Of a stretch of DNA of 64,000 bases, positions 1 to 11,743 are shown one piece after another; the first letter of the stretch is position 1; each line of letters opens with the position of its first letter. The notes under the pieces are model-generated. The model was not told where the DNA came from. It did no database searches and saw only the letters and a program-made list of their open reading frames with translations. The stretch comes from Metallyticus violacea (lineage: Eukaryota; Arthropoda; Insecta; Mantodea; Metallyticidae): contig CM060840.1 in the NCBI GenBank assembly GCA_030762175.1, positions 42,307,501 through 42,371,500 of the forward strand, in the 5' to 3' direction. The translations under genes and the position numbers were made by a program.

Positions 1-2654
1 TATAAATAGTTGTTCGTTTGCTGCACAGTTTTGTTAGGCTCAAGATTACTTTGAGGGCAAATTGGGCGTCTTAATGTCGTCTTGGTGAAACTCTGTCACG
101 GTAGATAGTTTAACGCACTGAAATAAAGTGAATCATAAGGAAGCGGCCTGTTTTGCAATAAAAATGCATCTAAAACAAACTGCCTGAGCTTGAAGACGAT
201 ATTTTTAAAACGACAAATAAAAATCTTTATTCAAATACCAAAGTGAAAAAATGAAAGCATCTACAAACATTAGTTAAATTTTAATTTGGAAATTAGTTCC
301 GAATGGCGCCGTAAAAGGGCATAGTGGGCACCGCGTTGGACAGGGCTTTCTTAAAAACTCCTGCCAGTATCATTTGTTCTGCTATTACGAACAATATCTT
401 CAACAGAAAGCTTATATAATGTTACACTACATGCAAACAAAGTCCCAGTAAGGAAAGTGCTCACGTCCCTCCAAAACTTTTGCCGTTTTCGTGTGAAAGT
501 TTGCAGAATGCAAAGTTGATATTTACGTTGAAAACAGAAGCAACAGCCACTAGCTATGCTTGCGTAGGATAGTGCTAACGTTCTGATAGCACTTGCGAGA
601 GCTGTGCTGCTTTCCCAAGGTTGTAAGTTCATTAGGAACACAATTTACAATGTACAGTCTCCTTCACTTAGTTGTAAGCTCGGGTGTAGTTTCAATTAAC
701 ACACAGCCAGAGAATCCCAGATTCAAGTAATTACAAAAGCACAGAGAAGGAATGCTTTCCAACAAGCCGCGAAGGGATCTCCAAAGCAGAACCTGATGGG
801 TTCATTATTCATTCTTCTTAGACGCTACAAGACAAGCTTTAAGAAGCAACAACTTCTTATGCTTGCTGAGTAAACAGGCGATTTATGTGGCATTTTAGCG
901 CGATCAGTTCTTAATGAATTAAATACGAACCAGAAAGTGTGATATAAAAACTGTTTCTATTTATATTTTCTGTCACCACTTCTATATATCCAATCTGTAA
1001 GAAGTAATGTATAATATTATGTGCTCTTATTCTATTTTGATTTATTTATACTAACTAAACACATATTATTTGTGATTATAAACTTCAGAAACATTTTATT
1101 TCACAATATTTTATGTAATTTACAAAAATGTTATTAAAGAGCACTACTTTGTAGCATTTGGAGATCAGCTATTGTTTAAAAAGTCAGGTAATATATTCTG
1201 AATATTCAGGAATAGTAAAACTAAATGTATCTATAGAATTTTAAAAAAATGCTATTACTTCTACTGTTCAGCTTTATACTTTTAAGAAAATAACATTAAA
1301 AAAAGGAAATATAATAATTGCGTTTCTTCAAGAAAATGCTACATTTTCCAAAATAATAAATTATGCAAACTGTTGTCCTCGTCAAGTACAGTATAATACG
1401 ATGCCTTTACAATGTTTAAAGACGTGAAAACATTTTCTTCCTCTAACACTGATTGGTCAAACATTCTGAAAAGGTGTTATGGTAGTTATTATAATTTTAG
1501 TTATTAATGAAACTTATTCATTGTTGCACTCTTAAATATATTTTCACAGGGAACGGATTAAAAGGATGAACTTTTCCTTTTTTCCACACGCTGCAATTCT
1601 GATACTTAACACCAGGAAGAAATGTCTGACTTGTCTTTAATCAGGTATTGAGGCGACTTTACTATGACATTTTCCATTCCGCTTTCAACTACCAGAGCCT
1701 TCTGAGATTATGCACGCCTGCATCATTATTTGTCGAACTGCAGGGAGCTACACATTTTTCGAAAAGTTGACTACGACGGCGTATAGCTGCTCAAAGATAA
1801 TAAGTGCAAAATTAAACAAAGCGCTATCTTACCTAAAGAAAAGACGTCAAAGCTCTTCCAACAGACACCACAAGCAAACATCATCTTGTATCACGATTAG
1901 TTGGCTTCATGGTGGTTGCGGTATATGACAATATCAGGCAAGGGCTTGGCAAATACTTTGGACATTGTGAAATTGATTATGTGAGTATTGCGATCAGCTT
2001 CGAAAACGAGTATATTTTTCTGATAAAGTCGTATATTTGGGGGACAGCTAATTAACTGACCTACAGGTTCATGTTGGAAAGAACTGTGAGAGAAGAAACC
2101 AGTAGTATGTATATATTATTATAAAATGCTATATACACACTACATATGTATTTAATGGTTGGGTCCTAAACCGTACATACTTAAGTATGATACATAATTA
2201 GAAACAGGAATAAACAATAATAAAAATAAAACAATATTAATAATAATAAATATATATATATAAAATTCGTATATATGTATATATATATATGAATTGAAAT
2301 ATATTACATATTATTTATAATTGCATAGTTATTGCGTTCTAACCAGAAAATAAATTGCATCTAGCTTCGTCCACTTTGGCTAGGAAAATGCCCATATTCA
2401 ACCAATTAGTGTGGTTCACAAACAGGTCCCAGCATTCGTCCTCTAATTACCTTAAAAAGTTTCAGGAAACAGCGTTTTTCTCGGGTGTTCCCATTAGGTA
2501 TATTCTGCCAGAATATGTACCCATTTCTCATCCGCTCCACAAAATGGACAGATTCTCCTACCAGAACTATCCATTATTTTTTTTAACATTCTAACCTCCC
2601 AGTATAAACCAGGTCATTCCTTATCTTGCCTTGTTCTATAGAACGAGCATGTAT
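1..2654. other. AT-rich DNA with no recognisable gene
   Basis: No ORF above about 80 codons shows protein-like composition or a motif I recognise. The stretch includes an impure AT/TA-rich run around 2245-2292. An ORF at 351-641 on the minus strand and others at 1710-1928 and 2355-2594 on the plus strand have no visible domain, and I treat them as chance frames. The part after 2630 grades into repeat D. Confidence 0.6.
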
Positions 2655-3115
2655 ACCTCTTTACCCCAGGTTAATTTCGTTTCATTCCGATAGGTGTTTA
2701 ATGCCCGTTTTTGCTACAGAGGCACCACAGGCGATGGACACTGGTGATGCATGAAATGAAATGATATATTGGGAAAGGATTTATTTTTAAGGAAGGAAAC
2801 GTTCCAGGCCTAAGTTTAGGGTACCTCCCCGGCATTTGACATTTATGAGGACTGAGGAAAACCTTGAAAAAACTTCAGTCAGGGAAGACGGTCCTGGCGG
2901 GATTGGAACCCCAGACCTCCCGCTAACAAGTTCGCTATTTAACGACCTCGGCCACCCGTGGCGGTCATCAATCGATAGGCTCAAGGGCAGTTTCGTGTTA
3001 CATTTTTGTCTCGATTTCCAGCCTGCTAATATCTTCTAGCTTTGTTCTAACCTTCTTTCATACGATTTTATTATTTGCATTGCCTCATTGCCATACTAAA
3101 TCCAGGCCAATTCCT
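2655..3115. repeat. Dispersed repeat D, copy 1, interrupted by a family A SINE
   Basis: The two parts, 2655-2694 and 2965-3115, together match 38310-38480. Shared blocks include CGATAGGCT followed by AAGG, TGTTACATTTT, CTCGATTTCC and GCATTGCCTC, ending near CAGGCCAAT. A family A SINE sits between the parts at 2695-2964. Read on the minus strand, both copies can be translated into short similar peptides with stops and frameshifts, so the repeat may be a fragment of an old element. I do not recognise the family. Confidence 0.65.
2695..2964 (-). mobile_element. SINE family A copy (tRNA-derived), inserted into repeat D
   Basis: Read on the minus strand, the head starts CCGCCACGGGTGGCCGAGG, an A-box context of the tRNA-Ser/Leu class. 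A B-box-like GGTTCCAATCCCGCC follows about 50 bases later. The body ends with the family's tail, which includes GCAAAAACGGGCATTAAAC. Flanking the copy are related sequences, TCATTCCGATAGG at 2682-2694 and TCATCAATCGATAGG at 2965-2979, which look like a diverged target-site duplication. The paralogous repeat at 38.3 kb has this site once, without the SINE. Confidence 0.85.
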
Positions 3116-3525
3116 CTAAGTCCTCTTTCCACCATGCAGCCCAGAACTTTGGAATTATAATTTGCATCTGGTGAGAGGAAACTATCGAAATAACTAAAGT
3201 GTACAGGGATGAACTTGGAGAACTGTACAATAAGAGCCTCGAATTCATACCAACGTGAAACCCATTTGGCCGACCTCGTGTATTCAGGGGTAGATGGCCC
3301 AAGCATTACTAAAGGAACCCAAGGCAAGTTAGATGGATAAAAAATCTTAAATAAGAGGGGTGGGAGTAGCTTCCTTCTACCGGATGACTTATTATAGAGG
3401 ACTATAATTTTGTTAGAAGAAAAGAGAAAACCTGTTTGCATTTCTTGGATAAAAAAGAAGAAAAAAGGGGAGAAACACACACACACATGCGTGCGTATGT
3501 GTGTGTGTATACATACATAATACTA
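3116..3525. other. Unassigned DNA with a short CA/TG run
   Basis: An ORF of 133 codons lies on the minus strand at 3085-3486 and partly overlaps repeat D. It begins with a run of Phe from an A-rich stretch, shows no domain, and is probably chance. A short alternating CA and then TG tract occupies about 3476-3510. Confidence 0.5.
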
Positions 3526-4625
3526 GAGGGCTGTTCGATAAACTTTTTTGGAAAAAATAATGGTTTTATTTTTCAAATCTATACACTTATTCCAGCGATT
3601 TTCTAGTGTGTTTATCCCATCCATAAAATGAGATTTCTTCAGCTCTGTAAATTACGCTTTGTTTTTGCGACAACCTCAAATTAGATGCTGATATCTTTCT
3701 TGCTAGTTATTTATTAATGTAGGCAAATAGAAAATAGTCTAAAGGAGCCAATCCAGAGGGTAGGTAGGGTGAAAAAGTATTTCAAACCTTAAATTAAAGT
3801 GATAATCGTAGACTCTTGCATGTTATCGTGATGCATTTTTATTCGCCTATTTCAGCATACATAATATTCACTGGTTATGCTTTTTCATTTTCCATAAGTC
3901 AAGTCAATTAAAACTGAAATCCAAAAACACAGTCGACATCCTCTTTCCTGCTGAGGAGATTGCTTTTACCTTCCTCGGAGCGCTTTCTCCTAGTGCAACG
4001 AAACGTTTTATCATCTCCTTCGTTTCGACGTATATGGTGGAGCCACACTTAGTCATATACTGTCTCCGAAATTAATTTCGATTCTGTTTAAACAGCCCCA
4101 AATTCTGAGCGAAAGTAACAAGTCGTTCTCTTTGCTGGTCGATCGTTAACAAATGCAGCAGCCACCTTTATTCCATTTGCAGATCATTTTGCAATGTATT
4201 GTGCATCCACGCTATAGAAGTTCTCACAGCCTCAATAATTATGCACACCTTCAGTTTCTAATCGCTCATGATCATGTCGTAGATTTTTTCAATGATTTCG
4301 GGAGTATTTACCTACACAAATCCTCCGGAACGGTACGCGACGCTTGAGCTTTTTCATCAACATCTAAACTCACCAAATCATTTATTCATTATTCTAAGTG
4401 AAGGTGCTAATTTGCTGTAATGTTTGCCCAATTTCGCCTTAGTTGCTATGAGCCCTGTCCCTTTCAAAAATTAATGTTTTATTAATGAACAAAATTCGTG
4501 TTTCTCAGTCTTGAACGACTGTTTACAAAATTAAGCAGTTTAAGCTTCACACTGTTTATACTTTGTACGTTATCCCCAACAACCAGCGCGCTGCCAATTT
4601 AAGGTTGAAAACAGTCTAGTGCTCC
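3526..4625 (-). pseudogene. Decayed mariner-family DNA transposon (MLE-1)
   Basis: Minus-strand translation in several frames gives ordered fragments of a mariner transposase. From N to C these are a helix-turn-helix segment (around 4290-4180), a segment resembling the WVPRLLT...QK region (around 4170-4110), a segment containing ESAPRKVKAISSAGK, like the mariner S.GKVM box (around 3995-3945), and the C-terminal PPYSPDLAPSDYFLF region, here decayed to PTYPLDW followed by DYFLF (around 3775-3735). The left end at 3526 reads AGAGGGCTGTTCGATAAAC, a plausible mariner inverted-repeat end. The right end is uncertain. Many stops and frameshifts show it is dead. Family recognition is by remembered motif order, not by a search. 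Confidence 0.75.
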
Positions 4626-6480
4626 CAGTTTTTGAGTACAGACACTAGTATCAGGCTTTCAAGGATGCCGTACGAAAGAATAATCTGTCGACTGTGAATA
4701 TGGATTTCGAGTTAGCAGCCATTTCTGCTTTTCAAGAGATCAGTAGAAATCAGCGGTTACCTTTTTTATAAGCAAGGTGGTCCATGGAGTAAGATGCAAG
4801 AAATTGGACTTATAAAAATGAAAATAGTAAGGCCTTACCATTCGAATGTGTGATATTGGCTTTCCTTATATCTGGTTTAGTGGAGAAAATGTCAGATTAG
4901 TGACTGATACTCTCACTTCCGAAAACGCTTCAGAAAACAAGAATTTGAAACTATTTTATGAACCATTGGGTGAACAATGAGGACTTAACTGTCGAAAACT
5001 GCTATATCTATTGTCAACATATGAACAGTGTTATTGAATTTTGAAAATAAAAAAATCAGTTGTTGTCTTAGGAGATCAAACCAAAATTTTGTGACCTTTA
5101 ACCTTTTTAAAATCAGAGGCTGAAACTGCAATCACTTTTTTCTTCGACAAGGGCTGAATATAGAAAGAATAAATATGTGATACTAGGCTAGAGGATTAAT
5201 AAAACAGCAAGAAAGCACGAGGAGATAGGTGACATGTTATAATTTAAGGCAATTTTCTAATTTCAAAGTCTTGGATGAATCAGGTAAGGGGAATATAACA
5301 TTTGTACATAGAACTGTAAAAGTTATAACTAAATTACAATGCATAAAGTTGCTGTACAAAATTACTAATTTTAGAACGCCAGCGTAATATAATCCTAATA
5401 AGGACTTTTTAAGGCTCCAGAGTCTATAAAAATTGTGATTGAAATTAGCAATTTGGCTCCCAAGAATGTCGGGCAGGTAATTAACAATACTGCAAAATGT
5501 CTGTAGCCGGTACATGACCGCAATCGTCACATGTTTGTTTCCATAGAAGGCATGAACTTCTATACCTGATCAACTTAGCCGCAATTGTCATTGACCACAA
5601 AAATGATCAACAATTGCAATAATCTTTAGGTTCTAACTCTTCTCTTTTCAATGGTGAATGACTTGCTGATCTCGCGTATATCTCCTTTGATTATCGAAAA
5701 GTTGTCAGTCTTCTGGTTATATAAGATTTGTTCTTCAGTTTAATATTTTTAACATATTTTTACTACATTTAGTCGTGTTGTTCTCTATATTAAACGACAG
5801 TATAAGTGAAAATAATAAACCTCCTGCTTCTATCTATAACAAAGTGTTGACCAAATATTGATATATTGAAACCATGTATTGTCAATGTCTGAAGACCTTT
5901 TTTTACATTCTCCTGACTCAGAAGCTGTATTATAATCCACAAACAGAGTTTGAGGTCGAACTTCTCCAATTTCGCAATTATCTGGTTAATATACTGTAGA
6001 TATCTACTATAGTGAATCCTGTGGAGAATTTTGTCTGTTCGAGTGGTTGATTTTAGTACTGAATAATCGTTAGCCTAAGAGTTATCTATTTTGAGAAAAG
6101 CTTACATATAATTGACATCAAGTGGACATATACCTATCTGTATTTTGTGACCTATTTGAGAATTACAATTTGATTCCATGCAATTTCTGTCACAATACCT
6201 TGGTTTGTTGATGTGCTTGAGTGACTGTGTATTCTGATGCTGATAAGTACATTGTAAAAGTGATTAAATTTAAATTAATACACACTTATAAATGTAAGAC
6301 GAGCGCGATAATTTAGAATTTAACGTTTGAATATTATATTTTATAATTGGATATAAAAAGTAATTTGGAAAATATTTTCATGTACTACAGTAAAAAGTGT
6401 ATGCATTCATAATTAATAAACTTCATAAAAAGATGAGTTGTCTAGTTTATTTTTTAACTGCGAAATAAATTTACTTTTAC
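4626..6480. other. AT-rich DNA, nothing recognised
   Basis: No convincing coding or RNA feature. A 97-codon frame at 5237-5530 on the minus strand has no recognisable domain. Around 4690-5150 a plus-strand frame with scattered stops reads somewhat protein-like, but I could not assign it. Confidence 0.5.
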
Positions 6481-6499
6481 TATTATATCTATTGAACCC

Positions 6500-6779
6500 C
6501 CATAATTAATAGATGTATTCTTAATAAAAATATAGTTTAAATGAAAAAAACTAATAAAACAACAATTTCGCATTGTACTTTAACTTTTAATAATGGTAAA
6601 GATGTGCAGAATTCAGTCCCTACAATTACTGTGATAATTATTAATCTAATGTGGTTAATTGCTGAGTAAGATAACTTTATTCCAAATGAAATTTGATTAG
6701 GTCCTCCAATTAATCCAATAATTGCTGATAGAATTTAGCTGCTGCCTACTGCTAAAATAATGCCGAGAATTTGTTGCCA
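6500..6779 (-). pseudogene. Probable nuclear copy of mitochondrial nad2 (NUMT)
   Basis: Read on the minus strand with the invertebrate mitochondrial code, the stretch begins WQQILG, continues into IIGLIGGPNQISF and then YSAINHI. This follows the order of the conserved insect ND2 segment, which has tryptophan-glutamine-lysine, then IGGLNQTSL, then a serine-isoleucine-asparagine-histidine motif. The original function would be a subunit of NADH dehydrogenase in the mitochondrial inner membrane. An in-frame TAA lies shortly before the GG motif and the downstream part is poorly conserved, so this would be an old nuclear fragment. The match was judged by eye; short AT-rich hydrophobic frames can mimic mitochondrial proteins. 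Confidence 0.55.
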
Positions 6780-7688
6780 TGAAGCATTCTGAAGAAGGAC
6801 CGAGAGAAATCAAACTATTTTCTGAAAATGTTGAATTCTTTGCTTTTCGTTTAAATCGCATTACTTGCTTTTATATTGCATTGTTTTTTTTTTATAACTA
6901 TAGCTTCCTGACAGAGATTATAACAACTTCATGTAATATGAGATATTAGATGGCACATAGTTCTACAACTTAAAAATAAATAAGACAACACAATCCATAG
7001 CCTTACGTATCATTTCGATTAACGATATATACAGTACGTTTGGAAATAGGCTATGGAAGTAGATTTGTTTCTCACCGTCGAAGCATTCGTTCCGTTTCCT
7101 TTGGGGTGTTTTGTTTCGCAGTGTTTCACTGTATTAAATTGTTCCATATTTTCGTTACATTAAATTTTTTCAAGTTCACATAGAGTGATCAATTAGGTAT
7201 TTATTCTGTTTATATTAATAGTAATTCTTTCAACTGAGTAGCATGTCCTTGTTGAAAACATCTTTCGATAAGACGTTAAATACAGCGATTTAGTGCAACA
7301 GCACTTTGCTGAAAATTTTTCAGATATACCTGTAGCTATCGCAATGTAGTCTTAGACTTATGTGAAATTTCTGCTATAGGTGCTGCGTTAGACGCTGGAC
7401 AGAGTGAAATATCAGCACTTAACGATGAGAAGCTGCTGGACATTTCTGACTCTATATATAGCGCGATCCATCTAAACCATTGCAGGTTTACGTAACAGGA
7501 AGATATTGGGGTTTGCAACAGCACAAAAAGCGGTATGGGAAGAGAGAGAGAGAGAGAGAAAAAAAAACAAAACCAAAATGCTTCCATATAATGGAACAGT
7601 ATGGCGAAATTGCAATAAATTCGTAGACATAAACGTCTCAAAACAGATATGCAGAAAGTTTATGCATATAAAAACTAATCTGGTTCAA
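6780..7688. other. Unassigned DNA with a short GA run
   Basis: Nothing recognisable apart from a (GA)n tract with a trailing A-rich run at about 7541-7570. The overlapping ORFs at 7336-7641 (minus) and 7506-7724 (plus) cross this tract and the following SINE and have no domain. Confidence 0.5.
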
Positions 7689-7698
7689 ACCTATACAA

Positions 7699-7983
7699 AC
7701 CGCCACGGATGGCCGAGTTCGTAAAGGAACTGACTCGTGAGCGGGAGTTCTGGGGTTCGAATTCCACCAGCACTGTCCTCTCTGACTGAGGTTTTTTCCA
7801 GGTTTTCCTCAATCTTCATAAATGACAAATGCCGGGGAGGTATCATAAACTTAGACCTGTAACGATTCCTTTCTTGAAAACAAATCCTTTCCCAATATAT
7901 CATTTCATCTCATGTATTATCAGTGTCCATCACCTGTGGTACCTCTGTAGCAAAAACGGGCGTTAAACACCATTCATGCATAG
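7699..7983 (+). mobile_element. SINE family A copy, full length
   Basis: The head CCGCCACGGATGGCCGAG has the family A-box and is followed by the B-box GGTTCGAATTCC. The body contains GACTGAGGTTTTTTCCAGG, then AAATGCCGGGGAGGT, then the tail ending in AAAAACGGGCGTTAAACAC. Identical 10-bp direct repeats ACCTATACAA flank it at 7689-7698 and 7984-7993, a clear target-site duplication of the type made by LINE machinery. Confidence 0.92.
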
Positions 7984-7993
7984 ACCTATACAA

Positions 7994-9400
7994 GTGATAA
8001 TGAAGATCTCTTTCAGCATTTTTATAAGTGCCAAAGCTCATGTTTATCTTTTTGTACAAGTATAAAGGGTCCATAAATATAAAAAATGGGTTTAAATAAA
8101 ATTTTGTACGTACAGGACTTTTCTAACCACCTGGTAAGACATAATTTAATGTGATTAATGAATAATTCAAACATTTTGTATCGATATGGCTTTATAATTA
8201 CGAATAAAAGGAAAATTATCTGTGGGATTTTCTGCAGCCGCAGAGTTGCGCAAAGAAGATCCTATAAAATGTTTTATTCGTTTCCATACTTTAAACTGTA
8301 GCCGTAGCCTCCATGCAATCTTTCACCCGTGAAAATAATAAGTACTACAGTCAGAATTATTGCATTGTGGAAGAAGATGGTCTGCAAATTCTTCAAGGAA
8401 TAAGCAATTCATCCACCAGTAGGTCTACTTTGTATTTCCATCATACGCCGAGTCAGTTTCGAACTAAATGTACCATGGAAAGCGCGAGGTAAACATGGCG
8501 GAAGTATGCTTAGGGGTTGAGTAAGCACAGTTCTTGATTAATTAACTAGGTATAAAGCTACATGGAGGTAAGGGTTAATTAGCAATCAGTACTTCGAGTG
8601 CGATTCTAGGTGACTGAATGACCTACACAAAGAGAAGGAAACAGCCGAAAACTTGTTGCCAACTAATGCGATCCAAGTATGAAGTGCTTTTCTTTGTCCG
8701 ACCTGCGAAGCCGTTCAACTTTCACCAAGCGTACTGGCTTTGTAACGGATGAAGCCGGAAACTGCTTTGAAGAGCTTATAAAGCCATCATTTCTTTCAGA
8801 ATGCTCCAGTCAGGTCTTTCTAAGAAACTTTGGTGAAGCTGTAAAAATACTAATACAGGAGTGACGGTTAACTTGGGAAACGGGAAATCGTGGTTTTGAT
8901 TCCCAGTATTGGGCAGCCTAACTCTCAAAAAATTGCATAAAATGCTAGATGTTAAAATGCAGCGAAATTTGATGTCATATGAAAGAGTACCAATGACTAA
9001 GCGAAGAGGTGCCGCACAAACTAAATAGGTGCATACAAGCAGGAACCTATTTTAACATTCTTCAGGATATTAAAATATTAACTTGCTGCTTCAAATTACT
9101 GCCATAAATGTGCTTTAAGACATTCCCGAATGGAGAAATAAATGTTACGTGGGTATGACATTTCATAATGTCAACTTTTACAACTTTGAACTAGCTCCGA
9201 TAAACATGTCGCTCTACTGATGTAGTCTTAATCTTCACTAGAGAAATTTGGGCACTTACCAGCCTATTAAAACATTATTTCAGTGATTTTTATGTAGATG
9301 GCACCAAATTATTGTTTCCCAATGTGGTTGCTGTTTACATATAGGACCTCAGTTAATTTGTGAACTTTATTCTTTTGTTTGGATTTCGTAAGTAGTTAAA
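7994..9400. other. Unassigned DNA
   Basis: A 61-codon frame at 8679-8864 on the plus strand starts with ATG and has mixed composition, but I recognise no domain and no splice context. At about 8880-8910 a B-box-like TGGTTTTGATTCCC is present without a convincing A box. Otherwise nothing seen. Confidence 0.5.
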
Positions 9401-10090
9401 ATGGGTAGAAGAAGTAATTTAAAAGTGTTCAAAAATTAAGAACTTTGCTAAGTCTAAAATAGCTGCTTCAATAAGTGATGGAAATTCTAATCTCCCATCT
9501 ACATCAACTCAGGTAGGCTCAAACTAAAACAGACAAATGAGAATCACGTGAATGAAGTAATTGAAATGGAAAGTGTATCTAAAATATTTTTAAATAACGT
9601 ATTTTTTAAAATATGTGGGAAGAGTGACTTGGAAATCATGGCAAATCACCATCATCGAATTGCAGTTAAATATTTATTAATGTGTACATCATGCCCATTT
9701 GAAATAGCATTTCATAGTTCAGACAGATCATTCATTATACAAATGAAACTGCCAGAATTACTGAGATTTTCACAATCAAGGTAAGATTAGTATATGGCTT
9801 GGTAGCCATTAGTAAGGGTGCTGCTGGTGTAAACATTCTTGACTTGCTACTAAGTTTAGTATTTACATCCGATACATAGGATCTAATGTAGAATGCAATG
9901 AAAATAGTAATTGAAGAAGCTGATTCAGAAAATGACAGTAATCATTATTTGTCTGTTGCTATAGATAGCACATGGGAGAAACATGGTCATGTCACTAAAA
10001 TGGACTGTAACAGTTACTAGAGTAAATAATAGGAAGCATTAAGAGAAAAGCTACATTGAATGTAGTCAATTTAACATTGCAAGGATAGGA
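9401..10090 (+). pseudogene. Relic of a Mutator-like (MULE-type) transposase
   Basis: An ATG at 9401 opens MGRRSNLKVFKN, like the short basic start I recall for insect Mutator-like transposases, and soon meets a stop. The 9548-9784 frame has a possible metal-binding arrangement: ICGKSDL, then LLMCTSCPFEIAFHSS, resembling the paired CxxC segments before the catalytic domain. It is followed near 9782-9850 by VRLVYGLVAISKGAAG, like the conserved VR..YG...IGKG segment. At 9945-10005 comes LSVAIDSTWEKHGH, the counterpart of the family's VA.DGTWQKRGH motif, with Gly replaced by Ser after the aspartate. Several stops and shifts indicate a dead copy. No terminal repeats were found. A mariner starts about 90 bp downstream. 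Confidence 0.65.
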
Positions 10091-10176
10091 CCTTCTAAAG
10101 TGCTTTAAAACAATCCTATTTTCCATTTCCAGTCATTAGGTACTTCCATCACGATTTTGCTGTATTTGAATCAATG

Positions 10177-11115
10177 TACAAGGACGCTTGTAAAAGAAGA
10201 ATAAGTTCTTCTTCTCCTTCTTCTTTTTACCATGGAATACACTACTCGATCCAGATTCCAGATTGGTGTGGTCATTTTCAAAGCATTCTCCGTTGAGTTG
10301 AATGCATTTGCCCAAAGCACCTGCCAGTCCTGGAACATGTACTGGAAGCCATTTTTTGACATTACGTTCAAAACCGTCTCAGACTTTTTAATGACGGTTT
10401 CGGAAGTACCAAAACGACGCCCCCCCCCCCTCAGTTCATTTTTCTATACAAGAAAAGAGAGAAAAGTTACAGGGAGCTAAGTCTGGGGAGTATGGAGGAC
10501 ACATTCAAAGTTCCCTACATACTTCCACTCGCATCATCTTCTGTTCAGGAGACAGTAATCTTGGGACCCATCTCGCACAAACATATCTCATATTCAAGTA
10601 ATCGTGTAGAATCGAAAATGGGAAATGTGTAATATGTCTGCAAATCTATCAATTGTTATTCGTCGGTCTTTACGAACCATGAAGTTAGCTGTGTTAAGCA
10701 TGGTTTCATTTACTGCTGTTGCTGGAGCACTGGACCACCCTGCTTTGTTGTTGAAACACAACCCTCCTTAAATTCCTTGAATCATCGCAGTGCTGTGGAT
10801 TGTGGCAGAGCAGCATCACTATATGTCTGTTGCAACAATCTGTTAGCTTCCATGCCAAATTTCTGCATATGAAAGCAAAACTTCAACGCAGCATTATACT
10901 CTTCACGAATCAACTCCATTTTGTGTATAGGCGATGGCGAACTGACATAGTTTGTTCGTCCCCAGTGTACAGACGCATGCGCGAGCGAACTTCCGTTTTT
11001 GTCCACCAATCAGGGCTGATCCGTTTTCATCATGCAACATTCTTTCAACAATGCTGTGCGCGATAAAAGAAAAACGTTTAGTTTTTTTTTTTTTTTTTTT
11101 TGACTAGCCCTCGTA
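10177..11115 (-). mobile_element. Internally deleted mariner element (MLE-2)
   Basis: The ends are similar inverted sequences: TACAAGGACGCTTGTAAAA at 10177 and, reading in from the right end, TACGAGGGCTAGTCAAAA. On the minus strand, 11009-10782 encodes a mariner helix-turn-helix domain (MELIREEY onwards, with a Gln-Gln-Thr-Tyr-Ser-Asp-Ala segment). Near 10510-10440 it encodes the canonical PPYSPDLAPCN box that follows the catalytic aspartates, then RRFGTSE and the C-terminal FQYMFQDW region. The middle, including the first catalytic Asp block, is missing: the element is only about 940 bp compared with about 1.3 kb for an intact one. A poly-T tract at 11080-11100 and a C-run near 10421 add indels. 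Confidence 0.85.
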
Positions 11116-11743
11116 TAACGCCAGTAATTTGCTTTCCCTGGGGAATTAAACACTAGTATGATTTCTCTTGTACAGCAGAAGTAGCTTCACTACTATCTTT
11201 GTAATGCGTGTGCATAACTTTTGTTTCGCGCTTATAAATGGAAAAACCACTACTACAGAGTTATTTTTGGCCTGCTTTTGCAGCTGAATGCAAGCTGCTC
11301 GGGATTAAGGATGCGCCAATCGCAGAACAAGTTAGTTTTATTTCATTATAAATACTAACGTATGCTATAGAAGCTGTTTCTGCAATCTTTTAAGTAGTGG
11401 TAGTAGTAGCAGTGTGTTTTCCTGTGGCAACATTAAGATAAATTTCAATAAATCCAAAGAAATCAATACGTGCTTTGATAATGCACTAGGTCAGTTTAGG
11501 ATATTAGATATGTATCGGGTATTTGGTACTACACCATGAAATTATAATTTCATCAATTCTAAATTAAAATAAATCAATTTAGAAAAAACTGAATTAACAT
11601 TAAGAAAAAATCACAGATAGCTGGATCCACTCAATTTGTTCCCGCAGCCTCTTACTTGCTGTTAGCCTAATTAGACCTGAGTTGCGTCACTTTAATCAGA
11701 AATTCTTACTCTTCTTTGCATGTCGGCAGAGTCCAACATAACC
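11116..11743. other. Unassigned DNA
   Basis: No gene or repeat recognised in this AT-rich stretch. Confidence 0.5.

Noticed and set aside
3085..3486. 133-codon minus-strand ORF
   Set aside because: Overlaps repeat D at one end and an A-rich/CA-rich stretch at the other; no domain or consistent composition.
7699..7983. Functional tRNA genes at the SINE heads
   Set aside because: The A/B boxes continue into conserved SINE bodies and occur in several copies with target-site duplications, so these are SINE promoters and not tRNA genes.
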